This document shows, one piece after another, positions 6,341 through 12,975 of a stretch of 12,975 bases of DNA. Position 1 is the stretch's first letter. Every line of letters begins with the position of its first letter. The translations under genes were made by a program, and so were the position numbers. The stretch spans positions 1 through 12,975 of the forward strand of contig JAFYQN010000162.1 in NCBI GenBank assembly GCA_017559885.1. Direction: 5' to 3'. Under the pieces are notes generated by a model. The model searched no databases, was not told the origin of the DNA, and worked only from the letters and a program-made list of their open reading frames with translations. The stretch comes from Clostridia bacterium (GTDB taxonomy: Bacteria; Bacillota; Clostridia; Oscillospirales; Acutalibacteraceae).

Positions 6341-8353
6341 TTAGTTTTCGTTAAGTTTTTTATACAGTTTAATAATTTCTTGTCTTAAGTTTTTGTTTTC
6401 GTCCGCTTTAAGTTTTGGGTCATGTTCAAGCACGTTTGCCGCAGCCATACCTGTAAGTCGCAAGATATCGTTATCGGCATAAATATCGGCAATTTTAAGT
6501 TGAGGTAGTCCGTGTTGTCGCGATCCCAAAAAGTCGCCGGGACCTCGCAATTTTAAGTCCTCGTCGGCAATTTTAAATCCGTCAACCGTTTGTTTTATAA
6601 CGTCTAACCGTTCTTTTTTGTAATCGGATATAAAAATACAGGTAGATTTATACTGTCCTCTGCCAATTCGACCTCGCAACTGGTGCAACTGTGACAGTCC
6701 AAAACGCTCGGCGTTTTCTATAACCATTATAGCGGCATTAGGAACGTCGATGCCGACTTCAATTACGGTTGTGCAAACAAGAAGTTGAATTTCGCCGTCT
6801 TTAAACGCGCGCATAACGGCGTCTTTTTCCTTGGGTTTCATCTTGCCGTGCAAGAGTCCTACGCTATAATTTTTAAATTCGCCGCCCTTAATTTCGGCGT
6901 AATATTCCTCGGCGCTTTTTAATTCGAGTTGTTCGTTTTCTTCTACCATAGGGCAAACGATATAACCTTGCCTACCCTCGTCGAGATGTTTTTTTATATA
7001 ACCGAAGACGCGTGGTCGCAATGCCGATTCTACACAGTAGTTTTCTATCTGTTGTCTACCGCGAGGATATTCGTCGATTATGCTTATATCAAGGTCGCCG
7101 TAGATTATAAGACCAAGAGTACGGGGAATAGGTGTTGCCGACATAACAAGCGTATGCGTAGCGGCACCCTTGCTTGCAAGGTTTGCTCGTTGAGTTACGC
7201 CAAAACGATGTTGCTCGTCGGTGATAACAAGCGCCAAATTTTTAAAACTTACGTCCTCGCTTATAAGCGCGTGTGTGCCTACTGCAAGAGCGGCTTCGCC
7301 GCTTTGAAGCAGGTCTTTTGCTCGTTGTTTTTCGCTTTTTTTAAGCGAGCCCGTAAGTAAAACAACCTTTATATCGGTATCTTTAAGCCCTTCAGACAAA
7401 TTTTTATAGTGTTGTTCGGCAAGAACTTCGGTAGGCGCCATAATTGCCGCTTGAGCGCCGTTTTTTGCGGTATGATACATAAGCGAAGCCGCAACTGCCG
7501 TTTTACCGCAACCCACGTCACCTTGTACGAGTCGGTTCATAACGCGACCCGACGCCATATCGGACACGCATTCGCCAATAACGCGTTTTTGCGCGGCAGT
7601 CATCTCAAATGGTAAAGAATTTATGTAATCTATCGTGTAATCGCGCTTAAATATATAGTTTGACACAACTCTACGCTTGTTTTTAAGTAGCATAAGTCCC
7701 ATACGCAAAATAAAAAGTTCTTCAAAAACAAGGTGTTGTTTTGCGCGCGCAAGCGCCTCTTCACTTTTGGGGAAATGAATATTCTCTATCGCGGTACGCA
7801 GGTCGCAAAGTTTATATTGCGCGCGAATACTCTCGGGCAAAACGTCCTCAATTTCGCACCCGTCAAGCGCCGTACGAACAAGTTTGCTTATAGCGGCAGA
7901 GGTCATGTTTTTTGACGCAGGGTATATTGGTACAATACCCGTGCCGCCTACTTCGCGAATTTCGGGCGAGGACATCGAGGGCAAAAAAGTACCCGACTGT
8001 ATTTTGCCCAAAAACAGATACTCACTACCTTGGTGAAGTCGCGCCGCAAGGTATTTGTTATTAAAAATCGTCACCTGCATTTGCGCTGTGCCGTCGCTTA
8101 CCGAAAATTTGTAAAGCGTCATATTGTTACGAACTTTGTTCTCGGTTATAGGGGTAACAATTTTTGCCTTTACGCAAACCTTTTCGTCGACGTTGCAGTC
8201 AAAAATTTGCTTTACGTTGCTAAAATCTTCATATCCGCGCGGAAAATAACGCAAAAGGGCACCGATTGTATCGATGCCCAGTGAATACAAATGCTGGGCG
8301 CGTTTTTCACCGACGCCCTTTAAAAACCTTATGTCGGTATTAAAATTAGACAT
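6341..8353 (-). CDS. recG: ATP-dependent DNA helicase RecG
   Basis: RecG remodels stalled replication forks and branch-migrates Holliday junctions. The protein has about 670 residues, normal for the family. The N-terminal wedge/OB region begins with the characteristic LKGVGEKRAQ and PRGYEDFS. Helicase motifs follow: Walker A GDVGCGKT (278-285), DEQH box (379-382), SATPIPRT (405-412) and QLRGRIGRG (558-566), then the C-terminal DFLGSRQHGLP segment of RecG. The ATG at 8353 matches family N-termini. An in-frame GTG at 8365 that overlaps the FakA stop codon (GTGA) would add four residues but has no ribosome binding site. The sequence before the ATG is itself weak (GAGTGAT), so translation is probably coupled to fakA. 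Upstream fakA-recG linkage is common in Firmicutes. Confidence 0.97.
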   Translation of the reverse strand: MSNFNTDIRFLKGVGEKRAQHLYSLGIDTIGALLRYFPRGYEDFSNVKQIFDCNVDEKVCVKAKIVTPITENKVRNNMTLYKFSVSDGTAQMQVTIFNNKYLAARLHQGSEYLFLGKIQSGTFLPSMSSPEIREVGGTGIVPIYPASKNMTSAAISKLVRTALDGCEIEDVLPESIRAQYKLCDLRTAIENIHFPKSEEALARAKQHLVFEELFILRMGLMLLKNKRRVVSNYIFKRDYTIDYINSLPFEMTAAQKRVIGECVSDMASGRVMNRLVQGDVGCGKTAVAASLMYHTAKNGAQAAIMAPTEVLAEQHYKNLSEGLKDTDIKVVLLTGSLKKSEKQRAKDLLQSGEAALAVGTHALISEDVSFKNLALVITDEQHRFGVTQRANLASKGAATHTLVMSATPIPRTLGLIIYGDLDISIIDEYPRGRQQIENYCVESALRPRVFGYIKKHLDEGRQGYIVCPMVEENEQLELKSAEEYYAEIKGGEFKNYSVGLLHGKMKPKEKDAVMRAFKDGEIQLLVCTTVIEVGIDVPNAAIMVIENAERFGLSQLHQLRGRIGRGQYKSTCIFISDYKKERLDVIKQTVDGFKIADEDLKLRGPGDFLGSRQHGLPQLKIADIYADNDILRLTGMAAANVLEHDPKLKADENKNLRQEIIKLYKKLNEN

Positions 8354-8361
8354 TAAATTTA

Positions 8362-10041
8362 TCACTCTACAGAAATAATGTAATAGTATACGGGTTGGCC
8401 GCCGTTTACAAAGGTAATTTCTACCTTGTCGCCAAGTTTGGTGTTAAGCAACTTTTCAAGCGATTTTGCCTGAGGGTAGGTAATATCCTGACCGTAAATT
8501 ACGGTTACAAACTCGCTATCCTTTTTAATCATAGATTTAACAAGTTTGTAGGTTGCTTTTTCAACGTCGGTATCAACGTACGAAATCTTACCGCCTGTCA
8601 TGGCCATGATTTCGCCTTCTTTAATCTTGTGACCGTCAAAGTCAGAATCACGCGCCGCAAAGGTTACCTGACCGGTAGCAATCTTTTCTGCCGCTTTTTG
8701 CATTGCGATAGCGTTTGCGTCGGCTTCAAGAGATTCGTCAAAGTTAAGCATAGCGGCAATACCCTGCGGTATAGTTCTTGTGTGAAGAACAATTACCTTA
8801 CGGGTACTTATTCTGATGGCTTGCTCAGCCGCCATAATAATATTTTTGTTATTAGGAAGCACGTAAACAGTTTCTGCCGGTGTGTTTTCGATAGCGCGCA
8901 AAATGTTGTCGGTACTTGGGTTCATTGTTTGACCGCCCGAAACGATGGTATCAACACCAAGGTCGCGGAAGAGCGAAGCAATACCGTCGCCTGCGCAAAC
9001 CGAAACGAAACCAACAGGTTTTGTGATTTCAACCGATACGATTTTTTCATTCTTAACGGTTTTCGCGGGTGCTTTTTTAACGTTTTTAGCGTCGTGTTTT
9101 GCCTTTTCGTGTTGGTCGCGCATGTTTTCAACCTTCATACTTGTAAGCGAACCAAAGGTAAGACCTTCTTCAAAAGCGTTACCCGGGTGGTCGGTATGAA
9201 CGTGAACCTTAATAATTTCGTCATCGTCAACCACAACAACACAGTCGCCGATTGTTTCGAGGTATGCGCGAAGTTCACTTGGTTCTTTTGCGCATTCGCT
9301 GTCACGTTTTACTATAAATTCGGTGCAGTAGGTAAAGGTGATTTCAGTTTCAAATTCACCTGCCGCATTACGAGCAGTATCGTTTTCTTCGTCGTCGGTA
9401 ATTTCGGCGCCGCCGTCGTTTGATGCAACAATAACGCCGTCACGGAATACCGAAAGCATACCTTCAAGAATAATTACAAAACCTTGACCGCCTGCGTCAA
9501 CAACGCCTGCTTTTTTAAGCATTGGCAACATTTCGGGTGTTTCGGCAAGAGCTTCTTTTGCGCCGTCGATTGCCGCTTCAAAAACGCCAAGAGCGTCTTT
9601 ACCTGAAAGACAAGCGGCGCGAGCTTTTTCGCTTGCAACGCGCGCAACGGTAAGAATTGTACCTTCGGTCGGTTTCATAACCGCCTTATATGCCGAAGCA
9701 ACGCCAAGTTCAAATGCGGATGCCAAATTTTCGGCAGTTACGGTTTCTTCACTGCCGATACCTTTTGCAAAGCCACGGAACAAAAGCGATGTAATAACGC
9801 CCGAGTTACCGCGTGCGCCGCGAAGTAATGCCGAAGCATTTACCTGCGCGATTTTGCCTGCAGTTTCTCCGTCGTATTTTTCAAGTTCACGCACGGCGTT
9901 AGCCATGGTCATAGACATATTTGTACCTGTATCGCCGTCGGGAACAGGGAACACGTTTAGGTCGTCTACGGGTTTACGATTATTTGCGAGATTGTTTGCG
10001 GCCGAAATAATCGCGTCGCGCAAAATATTACCACTAAACAA
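8362..10041 (-). CDS. fakA: Fatty acid kinase catalytic subunit FakA (DAK2 domain, YloV)
   Basis: FakA phosphorylates exogenous fatty acids presented by FakB proteins, giving acyl-phosphate for phospholipid synthesis. The 559 residues have the full three-part layout. The N-terminal DAK2 kinase domain carries NVFPVPDGDTGTNM (about 29-42, with the Mg-ATP binding aspartates), a KPTEGT loop (123-128) and GVVDAGGQGFV (179-189). The middle domain has YCTEFIV (238-244) and KVHVHTDHPG (278-287), whose Cys and two His are the likely zinc ligands of the family. The C-terminal DegV-like domain includes SGGQTMNPST and TGGKISYVD. The start is TTG: AAGGAG (10056-10051) stands 9 bases before the TTG at 10041, the family N-terminus fits, and no ATG or GTG in frame is better. 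It follows asp23 by 37 bases. No fakB gene lies in the window. Confidence 0.95.
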   Translation of the reverse strand: MFSGNILRDAIISAANNLANNRKPVDDLNVFPVPDGDTGTNMSMTMANAVRELEKYDGETAGKIAQVNASALLRGARGNSGVITSLLFRGFAKGIGSEETVTAENLASAFELGVASAYKAVMKPTEGTILTVARVASEKARAACLSGKDALGVFEAAIDGAKEALAETPEMLPMLKKAGVVDAGGQGFVIILEGMLSVFRDGVIVASNDGGAEITDDEENDTARNAAGEFETEITFTYCTEFIVKRDSECAKEPSELRAYLETIGDCVVVVDDDEIIKVHVHTDHPGNAFEEGLTFGSLTSMKVENMRDQHEKAKHDAKNVKKAPAKTVKNEKIVSVEITKPVGFVSVCAGDGIASLFRDLGVDTIVSGGQTMNPSTDNILRAIENTPAETVYVLPNNKNIIMAAEQAIRISTRKVIVLHTRTIPQGIAAMLNFDESLEADANAIAMQKAAEKIATGQVTFAARDSDFDGHKIKEGEIMAMTGGKISYVDTDVEKATYKLVKSMIKKDSEFVTVIYGQDITYPQAKSLEKLLNTKLGDKVEITFVNGGQPVYYYIISVE

Positions 10042-10078
10042 AAATAAACACTCCTTCTATAAAACGAAAAGAATATAA

Positions 10079-10429
10079 TTACTCCTTAATTCCGTCTACC
10101 TTTACGGTTACCTTATTTACGGTAATACCGGTAGAATCTTCAACTACGTACTTAACCTTTTCGGTAATGCTTGCCGCAATAGCGCTAATGTTCATACCGT
10201 AGGTTACCATTATATGAATTTCAACGTCGATAGAATCTGCGTTGCCCCTTACCTTTATACCGGTATCAAGGGCAGGTTCTTTTGAAACGAGGCCAAATAA
10301 ACGTTGGCGAGGGTTGTGCGGCATCATACCTACAACACCAAAGCAGGAAGTTACCGCGTGACCGATAAGTTTGCTTAAAAAGTTTTCAGTAAAGCAAATA
10401 GAGCCGGTTCTGGTTTCATAAGATATCAT
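10079..10429 (-). CDS. Asp23/Gls24 family envelope stress protein (YloU)
   Basis: A small cytoplasmic protein of 116 residues, the standard length for the Asp23/Gls24 (DUF322) family, members of which associate with the membrane in Firmicutes. The family pattern is clear: GSICFTENFLSKLIGHAVTSCFGVVGM, an alternating strand DVEIHIMVTYGMNISAIAASITEKV, and a final strand TVNKVTVKVDGI. The start is certain: AGGAGG (10438-10443) is 8 bases before the ATG and overlaps the stop codon of the lipoprotein gene. It lies directly upstream of fakA, the conserved yloU-yloV arrangement of Firmicutes. The exact role is not settled; links to cell-envelope stress and to fatty acid kinase come from the literature, not from this sequence. 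Confidence 0.93.
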   Translation of the reverse strand: MISYETRTGSICFTENFLSKLIGHAVTSCFGVVGMMPHNPRQRLFGLVSKEPALDTGIKVRGNADSIDVEIHIMVTYGMNISAIAASITEKVKYVVEDSTGITVNKVTVKVDGIKE

Positions 10430-10441
10430 AAATAAATCCTC

Positions 10442-12019
10442 CTAAAATTCATAATTTTCAATACTTAAATAAATATCGCTCGAGCTTGCGCTTACGCCGC
10501 CCTTAATATGCGAGTCGTAAAACAACACGCCGTTTAAATAGCAAAGGGGAATTTGGGGCATTTCGGTAAGCAGGGTGCCTGCAACGTCAATTATACCGCA
10601 CTCGCCTTTGTGATAGGTGGCAAGTATTTGCTCGCAGGCATTTTTTTGAACTATTGGTTGTTCGCCGTCGGGTTCGCTATCGGGTTCGGCAGCTTGTGGA
10701 GATTTAACTCCAAAAGCGGCGCTGCCACCTGGAGTAACAAGAGCGGTAAAGTCCATATTATTAAGGACTTGAACCTCGCCGATATAAAGTTGAAAACTGC
10801 CGCTGGACAATCTTTCAAGATACTGCGCGTAGGTACATTCTACAACGTTTATCTGAATGCCTGCCGATTTGCATTGCTCGGCAACAAGGCGCGCCGCCGC
10901 AACACGCGAACTGTTTTCCGAATTCACAAGCAACGAAAAAGTGGGGTTGTTACCCGACTTGTTTGCGTAAAAGCCATTAGAATTCATATTATTATATCCT
11001 ATTTTGGAAAGATTTTCAACAGTTATTTTAACGTTGGGCTTATTTTCAATGGTTTGAAGCGCCTGAGTCGGTTTAAAATAAGGGTTAAAAAATCCCGTAG
11101 CAGGCATAGCGTTGTTATAATACGCCGTTTGACAAATTGCCTCTCGGTCAAGCGCCGAAGATATAGCGTAACGCATCTCTTTTGTTTGTAATGAACCGTA
11201 AGAACCGTTTATACCTATATATATAAAGCGGTTAAGATTAACCTCGGCTTTTTTACCGCTCATACGTACAATGTTGTCGCCCTCGGTATAATACACGGCG
11301 GTTGCGCCAACCTCTACGTAGTGCGATGTAGATGACGCGTCGGGCGAGTCGATAAGATTGATTGTTTCGATAACACCCTTTTTGCCAAAGTAAGATGGGT
11401 TGAGTTTTAGGGATAATCCGTCTTGCGAAAGATAATATCTGCCGCAACCTATGGGAGCAATTTCTCGACCGTCGGCGTCGAGTTGCCCCGACGTACCCGA
11501 TTTAATTATCGGGAAGTTGAGCAAATTTTCAAAATAAGGGTCGTTTTGCGATAATTTAAACACAACCGTTTTTGAGTCGAGAGCGCTAATCGACGTTACC
11601 TCGTAAAAGTTTGACGCGTAGCGAGCAGTGTTTTTTGCCGTATTGTACGAATATATAACGTCGTCTGCCGTAACACGACTGCCGTCGGTAAAGGTAGTGT
11701 CGCGCAGTTTAACAGTGCATTGTTTATCAACTGTTTCTACCGATTGCGCAAGAACGCATATTGCGTCAAAGTTATTATCTGTCTTTACAAGGCATTCATA
11801 CAAAAGTGATGATATTTCGCGATTGGCAGATGTAATTGCGGTGTAAGGGTCAAAACTGTCGCTATACGAATATAGCAAACTTATCGTTTTGCCACCCGTG
11901 GTTTGTGACGGCGCTTGCGTACTGCCAATAGAAATGCTATCCATATCACTTGTGGTTTTACAACCTGTAAAACTTAAAATTAAACAAAAAACTATTAAAA
12001 CACAAAAAAGTTTTTTCAA
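10442..12019 (-). CDS. Family 5 extracellular solute-binding lipoprotein (Opp/Dpp type)
   Basis: The product resembles the substrate-binding lipoproteins of peptide/nickel ABC importers. It starts with a lipoprotein signal (MKKLFCVLIVFCLILSFTGC, acylated Cys at 20), then the SBP_bac_5 pattern: EISSLLYECLV, VKLRDTTFTDGSRVTADDVIYSY (the family signature) and a C-terminal lobe. It is 525 residues, usual for the family, with an acidic stretch of Glu, Asp and Pro near 441-455. The TTG at 12019 is preferred: AAAGGCGGGTGA (12036-12025) lies 5 bases upstream and the MKK start is typical. A GTG at 12028 sits inside that ribosome binding site and would add three residues. No permease or ATPase gene is nearby, so it is an orphan binding protein between ymdB and asp23. 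Confidence 0.9.
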   Translation of the reverse strand: MKKLFCVLIVFCLILSFTGCKTTSDMDSISIGSTQAPSQTTGGKTISLLYSYSDSFDPYTAITSANREISSLLYECLVKTDNNFDAICVLAQSVETVDKQCTVKLRDTTFTDGSRVTADDVIYSYNTAKNTARYASNFYEVTSISALDSKTVVFKLSQNDPYFENLLNFPIIKSGTSGQLDADGREIAPIGCGRYYLSQDGLSLKLNPSYFGKKGVIETINLIDSPDASSTSHYVEVGATAVYYTEGDNIVRMSGKKAEVNLNRFIYIGINGSYGSLQTKEMRYAISSALDREAICQTAYYNNAMPATGFFNPYFKPTQALQTIENKPNVKITVENLSKIGYNNMNSNGFYANKSGNNPTFSLLVNSENSSRVAAARLVAEQCKSAGIQINVVECTYAQYLERLSSGSFQLYIGEVQVLNNMDFTALVTPGGSAAFGVKSPQAAEPDSEPDGEQPIVQKNACEQILATYHKGECGIIDVAGTLLTEMPQIPLCYLNGVLFYDSHIKGGVSASSSDIYLSIENYEF

Positions 12020-12061
12020 TACCGTCACCCGCCTTTAAAATGAAAAAATAAAAAATAAAAA

Positions 12062-12841
12062 CTACCTATATATTAATTTAACCGCCGTTGTAAGACCTGT
12101 TGTTTCGTCAACGTCAAAAATGCATCCGTTAATCATACACTCGCCTGTTGCTTGTTCAAAACGGGACATATCATTATCCTTTAAGCGATTGATTATAATA
12201 TCATTTTTTACACCAAGTATAGAATTTATTACGCCCGTCATACCAAGGTCGGTAATGTAACCCGTGCCTTTTGGTAAAATTTGCGCGTCAGCAGTTTGCA
12301 CGTGTGTGTGCGTACCAAAAACCGCCGAAACGCGACCGTCAAGATAAAAACCCAAAGCGCGCTTTTCACTTGTTGCCTCAGCGTGAAAATCTACAAATAT
12401 AAATTTTGCGCCGTCGCTTTTGGCTTTTTCTATCAAATGGTCAATATATTTAAAAGGATTGTCGGCGTTTGCCCTTTCAAGATATATATGCCCAGAAAGA
12501 TTTATAACCGCCGCGCTATATTTTCCCATATCAAAAAGACAATATCCGCTGCCAACTGTTGCGTCTTTTAAATTGTGTGGTCGCAAAACAAATGGATTAC
12601 TGTCAAGCATGTCAAGAAATTCTTGGCGCCTTAGGGTATGATTGCCACCCGTTATAACGTCAGCGCCTGCCGCAAATATTAAATCGGCGCTTTGCGGTGT
12701 GATGCCGTTGCCCAAAGCCGAATTTTCACCGTTTACAATTACTAAATCAATCTTTTCTTCACGCTTTATAATAGGTATCATTTTTAAAGCGTATTCGCAA
12801 CCGTCGGGCGCGCAAACGTCGCCTATTGCCAAAACTCTCAT
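12062..12841 (-). CDS. ymdB: YmdB-family metallophosphoesterase (TIGR00282)
   Basis: A dinuclear metal phosphodiesterase of 259 residues, normal for the YmdB family, whose Bacillus member hydrolyses 2',3'- and 3',5'-cyclic nucleotides and affects sporulation and biofilm choices. The metal-binding motifs appear in family order (numbered from the ATG at 12841): GDV with Asp8, NGEN (37-40), GGNHT with Asn67 and His68, DFHAE (151-155), and GTHTHVQT with His178 and His180. Glycines usual after the first motif (GxxGR) are replaced here by APDGCEY, a modest divergence. The ATG at 12841 fits the family start MR-hydrophobic-GD, with AAAGTGAT 8 bases upstream; an in-frame TTG at 12850 is less likely. 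It is the first visible gene of the long operon. Confidence 0.92.
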   Translation of the reverse strand: MRVLAIGDVCAPDGCEYALKMIPIIKREEKIDLVIVNGENSALGNGITPQSADLIFAAGADVITGGNHTLRRQEFLDMLDSNPFVLRPHNLKDATVGSGYCLFDMGKYSAAVINLSGHIYLERANADNPFKYIDHLIEKAKSDGAKFIFVDFHAEATSEKRALGFYLDGRVSAVFGTHTHVQTADAQILPKGTGYITDLGMTGVINSILGVKNDIIINRLKDNDMSRFEQATGECMINGCIFDVDETTGLTTAVKLIYR

Positions 12842-12884
12842 TGCTTGCAATCACTTTCTAACTTAAAAATCGTCATACATATTT

Positions 12885-12913
12885 ATATTATCATAAAACA
12901 ATCGATAATTCAA
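12885..12913 (-). promoter_or_regulatory. Likely promoter of the ymdB operon
   Basis: TTGAAT (12913-12908) and TAATAT (12890-12885) are spaced by 17 bases, giving a start near 12878 and a leader of about 37 bases. GATAAT (12892-12887) is an alternative -10 with a 15-base spacer. The region is AT-rich, so this is less certain than the other promoters. The palindrome TTACATTTGTAA (12920-12931) lies just upstream of the -35. Confidence 0.5.
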
Positions 12914-12975
12914 TAATTTTTACATTTGTAAGTTTAATAATTGTTTTTTCATTTTTTAATGTAAAATCAATCCCA

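Noticed and set aside
8353..8365. GTG at 8365 as the recG start overlapping the fakA stop
   Set aside because: It has no ribosome binding site and adds residues before the family-typical start; the ATG at 8353 is preferred, although coupling to fakA remains likely.
8395..9423. Long plus-strand open frame (342 codons) opposite fakA
   Set aside because: It lies wholly antisense to a clearly conserved gene, has no ribosome binding site pattern of its own and a composition (Phe, Val, Asn, Cys rich) typical of an antisense shadow.
1..12975. Defence island, mobile element or phage region
   Set aside because: All genes are ordinary chromosomal families on one strand with regular operon spacing; no transposase, integrase, toxin, nuclease cluster or flanking repeats were seen.

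Overview
The window reads as chromosomal DNA of a low-to-moderate GC Firmicute, most likely an uncultured gut-type Clostridia lineage. The support is the ymdB, asp23 (yloU)-fakA (yloV)-recG gene content, strong AGGAGG-type ribosome binding sites, sigma-A type promoters, U-tract terminators and a Mn-type (yybP-ykoY) riboswitch. The lineage is inference; there is no rRNA or marker tree. All ten protein genes lie on the minus strand, so the window is read from right to left. There is no mobile element, CRISPR array, tRNA or rRNA.

Right to left: (1) A likely single operon of about 8 kb starts at a promoter near 12885-12913. It runs ymdB phosphodiesterase (12841-12062), a peptide/solute-binding lipoprotein (12019-10442), Asp23/Gls24 protein (10429-10079), FakA fatty acid kinase (10041-8362), RecG helicase (8353-6341) and an ABC exporter half-transporter (6323-4608), ending at a strong terminator (4572-4601). 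(2) The 414-base gap 4194-4607 is not empty. A good promoter (4531-4503) is followed by about 185 bases that fold into several stem-loops and end in a perfect intrinsic terminator (4308-4349). This is either an undescribed small RNA or a leader/attenuator for the next operon. (3) A second promoter (4301-4273) drives an AraC-type regulator (4193-3321) and two Gfo/Idh/MocA oxidoreductases (3293-2235, 2223-1372), ending at a terminator (1335-1364). This looks like a small sugar or polyol utilisation operon with its own regulator. (4) A consensus promoter (1321-1294) drives a leader carrying a yybP-ykoY manganese riboswitch (1174-1264) and a terminator (1097-1130), followed by a CaCA-family cation antiporter (1053-49). 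The leader suggests that the antiporter exports Mn2+.

The most interesting items are the unassigned structured RNA at 4308-4496, the Mn riboswitch placed on a CaCA-type antiporter, the orphan solute-binding lipoprotein inside a housekeeping operon, and the degenerate second oxidoreductase, which lacks the usual NAD-binding glycine motif. FakA and the lipoprotein use non-ATG starts, and ymdB and recG have upstream non-ATG alternatives that I judge not to be used.
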